A DNA stretch of 64,000 nt. Source: Macrobrachium rosenbergii (lineage: Eukaryota > Arthropoda > Malacostraca > Decapoda > Palaemonidae). Where the stretch lies: contig NC_089744.1 of NCBI RefSeq assembly GCF_040412425.1, forward strand, positions 41,732,599-41,796,598, written 5' to 3'. Positions 25,701-40,264 of this stretch are shown here, piece after piece (positions within the stretch are counted from its first letter, which is position 1; every line of letters starts with the position of its first letter). A model generated the notes under the pieces. It had not been told where the DNA came from. It worked only from the letters and a program-made list of their open reading frames with translations, and ran no database searches. The translations under genes were made by a program, and so were the position numbers.

Positions 25701-28700
25701 TATTTGAAGGGTTGAACTACTATTTTCTGAATTGTATTACTGGGCAAAAGTGTTGCAGCCTTGTGGATTGATCAAAAGAGTTAATGATCAAAAAGTAAAT
25801 CTTCATTTCTAGGTATCAAACAGTTTTTCATACTTTTTCATTATCTTCCAAAATTTGTTAGAAAAAATAAATAAGCAATGAGTCCTTTTATTCATGGAGA
25901 CATGTTTCTAATTCTATTTTTCTATAAGTAATATTAAACTTTGAAATATTTAGAGAAGCCATCTCATCTATCTATAGTTAATTTCTCATATTTTTCATTG
26001 TTTATAACAGTAAGGAAATTCCTAGGTCTTCCTCCTATTTATTTTTTACTGTTTGTGAAGCAGTCTGAAATATTTGGTAATAAGGCTGGTTGGGCATCTT
26101 GGTGTGGCTTGCAGTACGGATGGAGTTATCATTGCCAGGTGGAACATTGAGAAAATTATTTTATTTTTTTGATGTATGTAGATGGTCTTTTGGTTCCTTG
26201 TTAGGTATCGCATGCTGATTTATGTGGCTAAGGTATTGGCAAATGAAGTCTGGCTGTCTTTTTAACTTCATTCCATCAGCAACTGCAGTTGTCACCCTCA
26301 GTGAAATCAGTTATCATACAGGTATGAATGTAAGTTGACAGGTTCAAATTTGAATAATTGTTTTTCATTCATACAGTTTTTTTTTTTTTTTGTATAAAAA
26401 TTTCTAATTTTCAATCATTGCTAGAGTACTTACTTATTCATTGTAATATTTGAACCTTATTGCTTCACTGCCACCTCAAGGACCCCATAAACCCAGTGGA
26501 GGTGCAGTCATTAAGGAGCCCTTTCATGAAAGAAAATGCTGTTAATCAGTTAGGATAAGGTATTTCATGGTTATCAGACATCGTTTCATATTTAAAACCT
26601 TTTTCAACCAGGTTTTTTTTTACAACATTTCAGTTATAGTTAAACTTGGTCATCTAAAAGCCTAAATGTTATAATGTGTCATTGCTATATGTCTTTATAT
26701 TTATAGTACTGGAAATAGGTACAGTTTTTCCAATTAGTACTAGGATTGATTTATATGTTTGAAGTTTATATAAATGAATAACTTCTGTTTGAAATATGAA
26801 ATTGAGGGTTGGCTGATGGTCTGTGAGAAAATATGTTCTTGAAAATTAATCCAATCTTCATTGCGAGTTTCATCCCATGTTTGTAATCAATGATAATATC
26901 TCCTTATTGAATTATAACTTATTGTGAGGCATTCAGGGATTGTTTGTGCTTCTTTCCATAGGTTTAAATTTTTGAAAATACATACCTGAAAAGTGATTTA
27001 GACTTTTAAATGTATTACTGTTTTTCTATAATTCATTGTGTTGTTGATGTTATAACAGCACATTTTTTGGTCATGAAAACTCTTAGATTATAGTATATTT
27101 GTGTTATTTATACTAACAGATCTGAAGAATTACAACACTATTCAGTGTAATCAACCTCACCTCATTTTAAGATTGTGATAAACCCCCAAAATACCTGACT
27201 TGCTTAATTAGCTCATATTAAGATGAGATGGTACCAAAACCTGAATATAAAAATGATAACAAAAAGAACATGTAACACCATTAAATTCTCTATATTCTAG
27301 TCATATTTTTAGCTGCTATGTTAATACACAACTTGCCAAAAATACTTTACTCATTTGTAATTGGGGGGTACATTTTCATGGTTAATCCTAAATATACCTC
27401 TATTTAGAGATTTAAGAATATTCCACATGTGTTGAGATATGCCATGAAATGGCTTATAGTAAATAAAAATGAAGGTATTGATACCTTAACATTTTCAGGT
27501 CTTTAGAAATGTAAAGTTTGTGTAGTAGACCTTAAGTATGGATTCTCTTTCAGTGAGTAAAAATGACAGGAGTTAACTTTTTATGTTTACATTTTATTAT
27601 GTGTTAGAGTGTTTTATGTCACAAGTACATGACTACTTAGCTTTATGTTTAAAATTTCGTAGATTTGAAAGCAAATTTAAAGATGTATGTGAATGTCATG
27701 AGTACATCATCATTAGGAATTCATCTAAGACTATTTCATTCATTGCTTTCATTTGCTTTGTATCTTAGTGAATGTGGTGGATAGCATATATAGAAATAAA
27801 AAAAGGAGCTCCAATATTACTTCTTTTGTTAATACAGAATTAATGGCAAAGTTATAGATTTCATTTATGTTGAAGTGTGTTCCATGTGACATTTCAATGA
27901 AGGACTGCAAAATTGGGGGAATATTTATTGTGCTTAGTTGTAGTCAAAAGTACACAGCAGTATGTTATTCAAATGTAAGTTAACACATTTGAATTATTGT
28001 ATTATAAGTAATCAAAATGTCAACATAAAGTACTTTGGTCATTTTTTGTGAAGCAAGTGTTACAGCACTTCATTAGGAGAGGATCATCTCTTGCACAAAT
28101 TATTTGGGGTAAAATGCTAATTTTTGAGGTGTAGATGATATTTTCCTTTGTACAGTGCTGATTGCTTTCGGGAGGTGCCATATGCATATAATGGTTGATG
28201 ACTAAAGGCCTTTTGCAATAATTCTGCCAAAAATTGGGAGACAACTATAGGTTTGCTCCTTATTAATTTTCATAATGTGCCATTCCTGGGAATAGTGACC
28301 CAATTTACATTGAAACAACATTTCCTCATGAAATATGCAGTTTAGAGCTGTATTTACAGCAGTTTATTGTGTGAATTTTGGAATATGTAAAAAGGACAAA
28401 TGTTAGTGATGTGTGCATGTATTTTCTTAAAACTTATCATTTCACCAGTTATATAGCTTTGCTATTTAGAAGAGAAGGGAGCTATTTATAGTTACTGTAT
28501 ATTGTTAGTTAATTGTTTAGTTTGCATCAGGGTACATTGCATGTTGATTACTGTAATTGACAGATGTAAAGTAGTTGCTGTTTGTATGGTTTTTATACAA
28601 GTGCTTAGTGTTACCGACTGACGAGAGTCGTCATCATTAAGCAGTCACATGAGAGAATATGTTGTTATTGTTCATAAAGTTATGTAAGGTTAATGATGAT

Positions 28701-30883
28701 TATTTTATGAAAGACTCCTATACAGTTTTAAGTTCTCTATATAGTTTAGCATTTAAGCATGGGTTACATGTGATTAGTGGTACTGTTAGACAAACAGAGC
28801 AAACATCTATGGTTACTTTTTACTGATAAGCCTGCCTCATTAAAGCTTCAACCAGGATTTATTCTTTTAAATATTTTGTATCTTTTTTATTAAGTACTAT
28901 AAAAGCTATGATTTTATTTAGGATGACCCTTTAACAAAGTGCATATGGTCTCCATTGTTTTCTGGAATTTCAAAGATTTTAGGAGAATTGTAACTACCCA
29001 ATCCCCATTTCTAGATAGTATTATGCATTTTTTTTCATCTTAAAATGTTTCAGTAGTATGCATTGTATTTTTTTCCATCATAAAATGTTTTATGTTACAG
29101 GACTTTAATATTGTTTTTATATTTTTATGTAGGGTACCATATTTAGTCCAAGGTTGCCCAGGTGATATATTTAATCCCTTTATATCTAATGAATTAACTA
29201 TGTTTATATGCCCCAAGTAAGCCAAGCTGTAATGCCCAACATCTCTGCTTATATTAAGCAACCAAAAGTTATATACCTGGTTATCAGCATATGTACAGGC
29301 TTGTACTTTCATATTTTTTATTTCTTTCCTGGTACAAAGTTTCCTGCAATGTATGGTTCTTCAAAATGGTGAAGCTAGAATACACTGTATATAAATTGCA
29401 AATGAAAATTTGCAGCACAAACTCTGGTCATATTTTTTTTGCTGTATTTTACTGCACATTCCAAAATTTGATTGCTCTGGATTTCTCAGTGCAATTGATG
29501 GCTTGAAAATGTTAGATTTATGCTTGTTTTCATGGAAAAATTTTAATTTGTAAAAAAATTAAAATCATAGGAAAATGGTTATATTTGCTCAAAGAAGTAA
29601 ATTAATGTAAACGTTACTGCTTCATAATTGCCCCATGGTTAACTTTATGAAGATTTGAGTGCATATATTTGTCAGCATGAATTATGGCGACTTTTTAGGA
29701 AGTTGTCTTAAATCTTCAGATTCTTAATTTTATGAAAATGATAATCTAAAAATATGTTTACATGACTTGTATCCTTATGGCAAGTAGAATTAGGTATGAT
29801 GTCAAAAAGAGACTTACTAATTTATTTTAAATGGGAAAGTTTGATCTACGAAATCTATGTAGGGTTGACATAACTATGTTCATAAGTTTACCTTGATAAT
29901 TATCGAATAATTATTATCCAGTGAGTTTTGTTAACCTTAAGATATTAGGTATTAGTTTACAGTGATATCCTCTTTCTGCCTGGATGTAGCTCCTAATGGG
30001 GGGGTTATCAGTAAATTGTTTCCAAGGATGTAAATGACGCTAGGTCTTGGGTATTGAGCTCCGCTCTTGTTACCTTTAACTGATTTTTGCTCTCTATTTG
30101 CAACATAGTAATTAAGAATTTGCTCTTCATCAGAGTACTTACCATAGTATAAGTGTTAATTTAAGAGGCAACAGCAGTCTCTCAACTTCTGTCGATGTAG
30201 GAGTTCGAATTGTGTCATATAATAAAACTACTATCATTTAGCTTTGTTATTGTTTAAATCTATAGTACTAGCATACTCAGAGACAATACGGTATACAGTA
30301 GTTTCATGTGTTTGGCAGTGGTTGCTACTTGGTTTTCGTGTGATACTAAAGAGTAAGTCAGTCATACCTTGCAAACCATCTCAACAGTATTTATGTATAA
30401 GTACTCTTCTATTTATAACAAACTGCTGATTAACAAAGAAAAATGTTACATTCTCTTTGGGTATTGCACTTATCAGAGCTAGTTATTGACAACTTGTCAC
30501 CCATGTGGTATTTGTATCATTAAAGGATTTTTTTTTTTTTTTTTTTTTTTGCCAGGTCGTGAGCAGAATTTTCCTTTGTTTTTGATAAGAAAAGAGAACT
30601 TTTGTGCATACAGAGCACCAGGTTCTCTCTCTTTCAACAAGTTTTATTAGCTTAACAAATCCTTGTGCTAGTTATGGAGTATGTTAACTGTATTCATTTA
30701 GTTGGGATCATATATGTGTATTACCAGAAGTTTGTTAGTTTGACATTTAAGGTTCTGAGGTTATTTCTCAACATTATAATTATGAATTGGTATTCATACA
30801 GTTAATTTCTTTCTTCTGATATTTTAAACTTTAATGATTTTTGTGCACTTTTAAATTTTGCCATTTATTTTCTCTATTGTTAA
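16731..30883. other. Long AT-rich stretch without recognised genes
   Basis: About 14 kb of AT-rich sequence with only short chance open frames (longest 90 codons, none resembling a protein I know). It holds homopolymer T runs (for example 18405-18429 and 30528-30550) and one 55 bp tandem duplication. Parts may be 3' UTR of the candidate exon at 16608 or intronic sequence of a larger gene, which the sequence alone cannot settle. Confidence 0.5.
23803..23912 (+). repeat. 55 bp tandem duplication
   Basis: Two adjacent copies of AGTAAGTAATGTTGGTTAGG...TGATGTCAGT (23803-23857 and 23858-23912), differing at a few bases. Non-coding. Confidence 0.85.
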
Positions 30884-32489
30884 TACAGGTTGGCCATCAC
30901 TAATCCAGCATCATTGGGACCTAGAGGGTGCCGGATTAGCCATTTTGCCGGATTAACCATTTATTAGGCTAGAATACATGAAACACAGTAGCTAAGCACC
31001 TCATCCTAGAATTAAAATATCCCATAAATCAGTACAAGTTGGTTAATAAAGAAAAGACAATTATCAAATACAGGTAGTGCTTGAGTTACGATAATTCGAC
31101 TTACGATATTTCGAGTTTACGATGGGGTTAGCTATTAATACCGATACGAAAATATTTAGGAAATATTTTTAGATTTCGCGCAGGCAGCGAGAGAGACCAA
31201 CTTCTTTTCCTCCATCTCTTTATTCCATCTGCTAGTTAAAAAGGTAAAAGAGAATGATAAAAGTATTGTTAGTAACATTATACTCTTGCGTAAATGCGTA
31301 CAGCCATAAACAACCGAACGGGAAACTGTTGTTTTGCTAATAATCATCCCGGATAACAACTGTTGTGCTTGTATTTCAACCATTGTATGGTTAAACAATT
31401 ACTGTAGTTATGTTACAAATGACGTCAAGTACAGTACAATAGGACTGATATATTTTTTACACTATACCCTTATTCGCTTTGGAGAAGAGATCGGCAAGGA
31501 AATATACTGCTGCAGTAACTTTATGCTGCAATTTGTAGCTGAAGCTAAGGATGCAATGTTCAAGCTGCTAATGACTATAGATTATCGTGCGTCGGCAACA
31601 TGGATGAAACTTGACCGTAAATAAAATTGGAGAGAATGTATTTTAATCAAAACTACTGGGCATGAAAGAATACAAATTACTGCTGTTTTCACGCCGATAA
31701 AAGATAAATATGTAAAGCTCGTATTATGATGAAATCAAAAGAAAATAGCGAACGGAATCTTGATTTTTTTCTTACACAAAACAAACATGCCCCCAAAACG
31801 GCCACCCGCGATTCCCGCGAACGTCACATATTAACGAAAAAAATAGCTAAATTAACTTCACAACGAAACGTATTTAAGTTATATTTCGATTTAAAAGCAT
31901 TTCGTATAACAAAAAATATCCTTGTCCCAAATAAAAAAAAAGTATCTATTCATTTACGCTTACTAGAAGCAAGAAAAGCTCTCTGAACTGAGTTAAATGC
32001 GGGGAAAAAAACACTGCGTTATCGATTCCAAAAACAAAACATTGATCGCAATTTATAATAAAAAAGCAATATGAGAATATACGCAATTGGATACAATGTA
32101 GTAAAGCATAACTTTTTAAAAGATCCATGAAAAAGATGCACATTCGTTATGTTGATGTTTGTATAATACTGTTAATATGTGAATAGAATTTAGTATAATG
32201 TAGGCTAGGCCACCGTATATGTAGCCTATACGATATACCATAGCGTAGGCCAAAAGACAATAATAAATGTAAAAAATGGAACAGCAAAAGCATGCCTGTG
32301 TTTACAAACACCTCCAGTTTGTTGAGGCAGCACACTGCGCCACCAAATCAAAGCGACGCGAGCGAGTTAGCGCAGCGACCCGGAAATTTGAAAATTAGTG
32401 CGAAACAGAAATTACTGTAGCCGAAATTTGTGCCGGATTACTGATTGTTCCGGACTACTGATTGCCGGATTAGTGATGGTCAACCTGTA
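30884..32489. mobile_element. TA-flanked DNA transposon, non-autonomous, 1.6 kb
   Basis: Left end TA-CAGGTTGGCCATCACTAATC and right end GATTAGTGATGGTCAACCTG-TA are inverted repeats over 25 bp with two mismatches. The motif CCGGATTA recurs subterminally on both sides (30937-30960 left; 32430-32472 right). TA duplication and a CAGGTTG start suggest a Tigger/pogo-type element. Inside, a second terminus-like string TA-CAGGTAGTGCTTGAGTTACG starts at 31069 without a visible partner, so another element may be nested. Two open frames (31334-31624, 31726-31986) do not resemble a transposase and have no DDE-type motif I can see. Confidence 0.75.
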
Positions 32490-32703
32490 TATGTTACTCA
32501 TAAGAATTTGACTCAGGCTGATATTACAAAACAGTGAGGATTTTTACCAAACAGATTTTTGTTTTATAGAATTTCAGTTTTATATTCTATAAACAAAGGT
32601 TTCCAAGGTTTGTTAATCATTCATTTGTTTTGCTCAATACTGTCTTTTTGGAATATAAATGCCAGAGTACTTTTTTAAGTGTACACATATAGAAGAAAAG
32701 TAT

Positions 32704-32885
32704 TATAATGCATAGTGAAACATTTTCAGGTGTCTTGAATTGAATTTAAAACAACTGAACTTCCACATCATAAAAAACTGAAATAGAAAGAATATCATGC
32801 TTCTCCTTGTGACATTACATGATACAGTACAAGCAAAAATTAAAAAAAAAAAACAATCGGTAGCATAAAGAACTATCTCACATTC
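32704..32885 (-). repeat. Ty3/gypsy 3' LTR
   Basis: Direct-repeat partner of 36236-36400, diverged by scattered substitutions and indels. The right border is uncertain by tens of bases. Confidence 0.65.
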
Positions 32886-33299
32886 TTCCCATCTCCTTTT
32901 GTCTCTCATGGAAACTTAAGGTACATACACACCTGCCTCACTGTAGAGCTCCTTCTAATGCAGTCATGGTCCAATGTAGGAACAACATTGCTCTTCTCTG
33001 ATTGGGGGAGCAAAGGGTGATGTCCCTGGAATTAGGGATCCCTCCAAGTGCTCATGATTCTGAGGGCAAGTTGGTGACTCTTGGTGATGCATCAGCCTCT
33101 GCCAGTGCTGGTGTAGGTGGTGCAGCAGCTTCTGCAGGTGCTTTTTTGTCTTCACCAAGGGAGTCATCCAGCTTGCTCTTTGCTGGCAAGTAAGGACGAC
33201 AGATTGACACTGTGGCCTTCCTTGTATATGTATGTCGCACTCTAGCATACAGAGGGTTTGCATGCAGCAGTGTTACTGATTCTGCAAGTGGCTCTCACA

Positions 33300-33760
33300 C
33301 AGCAGGGATTTAGGATGGTGCAGTACATCTTTGACAGGAAGGTGTCAGGAGTTTAGTGCCACGTAGATGGTGTGCCAAAGAAAACGGTTGTAGCATTCCA
33401 CCTGTCCAATGGCACGTGGAACGTATGCCAATGAGTAGCTGGTTGCTACTCTGCACTTGTGTAAAAACTGCTGGTACTTGACAGAGGTGAAGGCTGCATC
33501 ATGGTCTTAGTGGATGTATTGCAGCAACCCAGAAGAGACAAAAAGAAGATAGCACTCAATAATTGTCTCAGATGTCATGTCTTCCGTAGGGATCACAAAT
33601 ATAAATTGGCTATACCCTTCTGCCATAGTGAAGATGTAGTGGCTCCTGCTTCATCTGTCTGGCTGGAAATGGTCCTTTGAAGTCAAAGGAGAGTCTCAAA
33701 AGTGCAAGTAGCATGAATTATTGTTCCATTCTGCTTGATAAATCACGACTTCACTTTAGC
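33300..33760 (-). pseudogene. Ty3/gypsy integrase core remnant
   Basis: In shifting frames on the - strand one can read FVIPTEDMTSETI, then YIHSDHDAAFTS (second catalytic Asp region) and IGQVECYNR (catalytic Glu region), the D...D-35-E layout of retroviral-type integrases. The zinc-binding HHCC region upstream is not clearly visible. Downstream (33263-32960) a Pro/Ala-rich tail in one open frame (33240-33052) fits the end of Pol. Broken by frameshifts and stops. Confidence 0.65.
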
Positions 33761-33844
33761 AAGTGTTTTACTTATGGATGATAAACTTTACTTCTTCCAA
33801 TGAGAATGGCTAGTTCTGGCAGCACATTATATGCCACATTTGTC

Positions 33845-34327
33845 TCACACCAGGGTGACAGTCATGCAAAGACTGCAGTTCACCCTACCTACAGTCATGC
33901 AAAGATTGCAGTTCACCCTACCTGTTGCCAGAAGCTGTAGATATGTCATGAGGTGACCAGACAGTGCATCAGCAACAATGTTGTGGGAGTCAGGATGATA
34001 CAAGATGTTGAAACTAAAGCAGGATAGTTGTAGTTGCCAATGGAGGATTTTCTTGTTCTTGGACCCTTCCCCTATTCTTGTGACCAAATCTGAATCAGCA
34101 ATTGACTGTTGATCAGTAACTACTTGAAAACGTCTGCCAGTCAGAAAGTGGCGCCACTTGCAAAGTGCCTCCACTACAGTAGCACATGCCTCTTGTTGAC
34201 AACTGTATGATGATGTTCTGAAGGACCAAGTGATACTAAGAAAAAGGTGACTGGTCTGCCATTTTGGGTCAGGGGCACTTTTGTTGGCTCTGGCTGAAAT
34301 ATCAGTTTCCACAACAAACTGTGCCAT
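33845..34327 (-). pseudogene. Ty3/gypsy RNase H domain, longest intact piece
   Basis: A 160-codon open frame. It holds VEALCKWRHFLTGRRF, VVTDQQSIA (catalytic Asp in TDQ) and FNILYHPDSHNIVADALS, which is the usual RNase H end of Ty3/gypsy Pol (R-x-G-x-x-N-x-x-A-D-x-L-S), here with SG instead of SR. It would degrade the RNA strand of the RNA/DNA hybrid in reverse transcription. Upstream (34330-34900) only scattered reverse transcriptase pieces remain. The frame ends in a short direct duplication (CAGTCATGCAAAGA units at about 33868-33930) that is not part of the domain. Confidence 0.75.
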
Positions 34328-35199
34328 TCTCTACCGCATAGAACAAAGCTTGCATAATTTCTAGAGACCATTGAATTCTGCCAGTGGTGCGGGTATCATC
34401 AGGAAACTCACTTGACAGTGGGCCTTAGCATATTGAGACAGGAATCCAAGAGCTCACTGCCATGCTATGGCATCCTCCAGGGCAGGTATCTTCAGTTGCA
34501 GTTGCAAGCACTCTGGATCATGATTGGTCTTATGACATAGCCCAGCATGGTGATAGGAGTCTGAGCACACTTAGTAATATCTTGATTGAGTCAATCCATA
34601 CTTCTCTGTCACACTTACTATTATCTTGATTGATATTCTATCCATGCTTCTCTGCCACAGAGTAAGCCATTCTAGATGAACAACATTTTCCTCCTCCCTA
34701 GAGTGTCCACAGACTGATGTTTACATCTGCAAAATTATCCTTCAAGTCCATGTTGGTAACTCTGAAACGAATTTTTGTGAACTTGAACAAGAGATTGCTG
34801 GTACAGGGATATGCAATCAGATTTATGAAATGACTGTTTGTTTCAGAGTAATCCACTGCCATTCTTCATTTATTTCTGTTCTTCATAATCACAACTTGGT
34901 GTGAAGTGTATTTCTGACCCCTTCCAGGAGCAGCTGTTATGCCTCTTCTTTGATGAACATATTGTCATTATTAATGTAGCAATGAGATCTGACTTGTACA
35001 GGCTAACACTCAGGTGCAGGTTTCCAAACAAATTGGTGGATCCACAGTAATGAATGCTAAATAGCACAGCTGTAGGGAGGTCATTTTTCCCCAAATCTTG
35101 ACTTACAAATTTTTATTGCTTCAGAAAGTTGTGGCCTAGCAGGACAGATGAAAACAGATATTCCATGACATACAGCTGGACACCTTCAGACTTGTGTCT

Positions 35200-35390
35200 C
35201 TAACAATTGTAACAATTAGACTGACCCAACAGTGGCCTTCTATATCAACAGCATGCTGAGCAGAGGGGCCAGTGAGTGTTCCTGTTGCAGGCAGCATCTT
35301 CAGGCCAGCCAACTACTGTACATGACTTTGGTTGGATGAAACTTTGTGAACTCCCAGTGTCAATCAAAGCCTCTACTGGTACCATGTCAT
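35200..35390 (-). pseudogene. Ty3/gypsy aspartic protease remnant
   Basis: On the - strand at 35383-35333 the frame reads ALIDTGSSQSFI, the active-site loop of a retropepsin (catalytic Asp in DTG at 35361-35353). It would cleave the Gag-Pol polyprotein. The glycine-rich flap and C-terminal ILG motif could not be made out because of stops downstream. Confidence 0.7.
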
Positions 35391-35449
35391 TTAAAAGAAT
35401 CTACCTAACTGTCTGAGAGATGCTCTTCAGAATTGCAGTCACTGGTGTG

Positions 35450-36195
35450 ATAACTAATGCAAGCAATGTTTTTGGCTTGCTATTTGATGACTGACATACT
35501 TGGTTGAAGTGTCCAGTCTTCCCACACATGGTACACACTGCATCCTTGCCTTACACAACTTCATAGGGTGAAAGGCTCCTCCACAGAAGAAAAATATCCT
35601 AGTATTTTTTCACATTCATGGTTGGAAACTCATCCTGTATTGTGCTCTCTTTTGACTTTTTGGCAGAGCTCATTTCTGATTTAGAGCTGCAGTCACTGAT
35701 GACTGTAAGGTAAGCATTAGATTGTAACTGTTTTGTCACAGCATTACAAAGATCTACTTCAAGGTTCTCTAGAAGTCTCTGCTGTATGAAGGCATCTCAG
35801 ATGGCTAACTATTCAACTTCTAAAGCAGTGATAGCTCTGAAGTAGCAGTCATGAGCTAAATTCTTCAGCTTCTCCAAGATCTGGTCTAGCATTTCACCTG
35901 CCTGTTGTTTGTGGGTGGCCAAACAGTGCCTTCCATACACTTCACTTTTTGGCTTCATGAAGTGGGCATTCATTATTTCAATGGCCTCCTAGCAGGTAGT
36001 CACATTCTTGATGAGCTTGAAGATGTGGCCTGACATGCCCATAGAAATTTTAGCTTGAATGGATTTACAGTAAGATCTATTGCTTAAAATAAAAACAAAT
36101 GTATTGAAGTTGGAGCTTCACGTATCCCACTCATCTGCTGTTGTTGATGACTCTAGATCAATGTCAAGGGTGCCTGGACAGGGGAACTTGTTCAT
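35450..36195 (-). pseudogene. Ty3/gypsy Gag remnant with CCHC zinc knuckle
   Basis: An ATG at 36195-36193 begins a frame (MNKFPCPG...) interrupted by several stops. Recognisable pieces include a helix-rich stretch around 35850-36050. Near the end, at 35535-35494, lies a perfect CCHC zinc knuckle, CTMCGKTGHFNQVC (C-x2-C-x4-H-x4-C), the nucleic-acid binding motif of retroviral-type nucleocapsids. It would package the element's RNA in a cytoplasmic particle. The zinc knuckle is followed by the protease region about 110 bp downstream, as expected for a Gag-Pol polyprotein. Dead through multiple stops. Confidence 0.7.
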
Positions 36196-36235
36196 GGTTG
36201 TCAGCTTGGCTTAAGATATTCATTTGTTTAAACAA

Positions 36236-36400
36236 TAATGCAAAGTAAAGCATCTTAAGGTGTCTTGAATTTTGTTTTAAACAACTGAACTTAAACAACT
36301 TACAGAACTGAAATAGAACATCACATTACTACTTAAGGCATTTTATGGTAGTACAAGTGAAATAAAAGTACACAATTGTTAGCATTACAACTTTCAACAC
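36236..36400 (-). repeat. Ty3/gypsy 5' LTR
   Basis: Direct-repeat partner of 32704-32885. It lies just upstream (on the - strand) of the Gag start at 36195. Confidence 0.65.
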
Positions 36401-39150
36401 AAGTATACGGTATAATTCATCCTATACAGATAGACTCCAACATGCTTTAGATGATTTTGTAGAATTCTACTCAAATAAAATTCTACTTATGTTGGAATTT
36501 AATCCTTTTGTTAACTGTTTAAATATTAACAAAAAGTTACATAAAAGAATAAACTTAACTCTGTTGATGAAGCTACATAAAAGAATAAACTTAACTCTAC
36601 TGTAACATTATTGCTGTAACTATACATTACAGTATTATGTACGTAATTATGATCCAGTACACATTAAAATTATGTACAGTGCTACATTAAAGAAAATAAT
36701 TGGAATATATATGAAATGCAACTTCTATCAACATATATTTTTGTTATAACATGCAACTAAGCCACTCATATCTCACTGACATTTGCACTTTTGCAATATT
36801 TCTTTTTAATTGGTCTGTGTAAAGCTAGTTTTCATGGTACGGTACTGATTTGAGTGCCATTTCAAACCTGGCTAGTTGTAATTCATTGCAGTGTGTAATA
36901 AAAATAAAATAACAGGGTCCATTTTTTTTTAACAAATCAGTTAAGAATGTTTTGACAATATCTTCACCATTTATGATCTATCCAAATATTAATTTGTTAA
37001 AGAATTACCATTTATTAAATGAAACTTAAATTTTAGTTTTCAGTATGAACTCTCTTAGACAAGCATTTGAGACCCAAGTATTTTAGCTTAGTGGTCTAAC
37101 TAAACTACTTTATAACAGTAACAAAGGAATACATAAACAAATAATTTTAACTCGTCTCAGGACTGACCACTTGTTTGACACGTGTATTTGATAAATAACC
37201 TACATGATCCAATCTTTTTACAGTATGTACTGACTATAGAGTAACACTAACATTTAAACATGGGGCACCAATGCCAAACAAATATACAGTGCATAAAAAA
37301 TGTGAGTTTAATTGGTTATACTGAAAGAAATTAATTTCAAGTTATGTAAAACTGATACTTCAGCCTGAGGGTCCTGATTACCGTACATATTATTTGAAGA
37401 TACTTTAATCATTGTTTCATTGAACCATAGTCAGTTTCTGTTCCCATAACTTTTGCTCAACTGACAAAGCTTTGGCAAAGTCTTTTTCCAGATAATTATT
37501 AAGATTATATTACTTGTGCAAACATGAGAATTCCCATAAACAGTTGAACAGTTTAACAGCACTTTTTAGTAAACATTAGTAAAACCTTAAATGGACAAAT
37601 AACAGAACTTGTCATTAAGATAATCTGTGATGAATAAAAATTAAGTAAAGCCTACATTTGCACATGAACTTTGCTGTTCCAAAGTGATATTAAACCATAA
37701 AATTTATGTTTTTATGGAGAGTTACTGTCAATTTTTTATTTCTTTTTAATTTATGCAATGTCCATCTTCAGTGTAAAGGTACAGCAGTATTTTGAATGAA
37801 ACTAAGCAGGTACATGAAGTTCTCAACTTTAGACTTCATGGTTAGGTTAACTACGTTTGTTTAATGGAAGTAATAATATTTACATTTCACCCATATGAAA
37901 AGAAAGTATATTTAAGTTTTATTAAACATATCTCCAATTTCTCTCTCTGCAGTGGTGCTGGGTGATTTATAGTTAATGTAAGTTAAGCCACAGCCATCTC
38001 TCATGAACATAATTTTAGCAGTACTATTGTTTATCACTGGAGAATATCTGAATATCTAGGGTGGGTGGGTGGGATTATTATTTATTTGGAGACTGTTAGA
38101 AATTAGGTGAAACAGTATACCTATAACTTAGTAAAAGTGATGGTGATGATTTTGTTATGCATTAGCTGTTTATTTACAAGCAATTTTAATCCAAAAGAAG
38201 GTATGTACATATATAGCAGTGACACTGCATCTTGTTACTTAAAAGTGATTCCCCCTTCATTAGTTTGCTAGTGCAGCAAACAGAGTTTAATCCAAAATGC
38301 ATATAATATATAAATAACACTATTAGCTACCTGCTTGGAAAGTCTGAGACTGGAACAAGTTCATAAATACAGAGCACCTTGTATCTACATGTGCTTCTGA
38401 GAATGTATTTCATAAAATATCCACTAAATATATGAAATGTATCCAATACTTTTTGATCTCTATAAGGTATAATGGTCATGATTGATTTACTCTTCTAACT
38501 GTGCTGCTGCTGTTTAAAATAAAGAGCAGCAACATTGCACTTCAAATTAGAATGAAAGCTAAGCACCCTGCTTACTCTACCCTTCTCTAACAATTAAAAT
38601 GCTCAAATTGATTCCTAGTACTGAACTCTTGCAGTAATAACAGTCTAGTTGGATATAGTAGTTGTGCCAGGACCCTTGTAATCTTTTACTGCTTATTCAT
38701 AAAATGTTTAATTGTCCCGATTCTTTCAGTGCTTTCTTAATCTAATTATACATCTGTTAATTTTTCATAGTTTTGTAGGGAGAGAACAAAATACAAGTGG
38801 GACATCTAATCACTAGAATACGCTCAAGACGTAAAGGAGTTTACTTTTGTTTACTGGTGGTGTACAATAGTATTCTTGAGAGGTAATGTTAGTTACTTTT
38901 ATTATCAGTACGCAAAGTTATTGTAATTACTCATTAACATTTAAATAATTGGTACCATTTTCCTACCTGCTATATCAGTGGCTTTCCCCATTAGTTAAAT
39001 AAATTAGCTCAATGGTCAAATTAAACTGAGTATCATCCTCTTAATTGAAATCATTTGCAATTTTCTACCACTTATTAAGGGAGGTCACAGAGCAACTGAT
39101 TATTTTAGAAATGATTTTATTGAAATCAAAAGGTTTTCTTGCAAAAATCC
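36401..39150. other. Unassigned AT-rich stretch
   Basis: No gene or terminal repeat recognised. A short direct duplication (ACATAAAAGAATAAACTTAA) lies at about 36538-36600. Confidence 0.55.
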
Positions 39151-39151
39151 A

Positions 39152-40264
<1,113 letters not shown>

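Larger units (their letters stand above)
32704..36400 (-). mobile_element. Ty3/gypsy LTR retrotransposon, decayed
   Basis: Two direct repeats of about 165-185 bp bound the element: about 32704-32885 and about 36236-36400. Both contain AGGTGTCTTGAATT, AAACAACTGAACTT, AACTGAAATAGAA and the TAGCAT block in the same order. On the - strand, between them, come in order: a Gag start near 36195, a CCHC zinc knuckle, an aspartic protease, a decayed reverse transcriptase, RNase H, integrase and a C-terminal tail. This RT-RNase H-integrase order is the Ty3/gypsy one. Frames are broken by many stops, and the LTRs differ clearly, so the insertion is old and dead. Precise LTR borders are approximate. Confidence 0.75.

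Noticed and set aside
30884..32489. Open frames 31334-31624 and 31726-31986 as a transposase
   Set aside because: No helix-turn-helix or DDE/DDD motif and no similarity to Tigger proteins that I can recognise.
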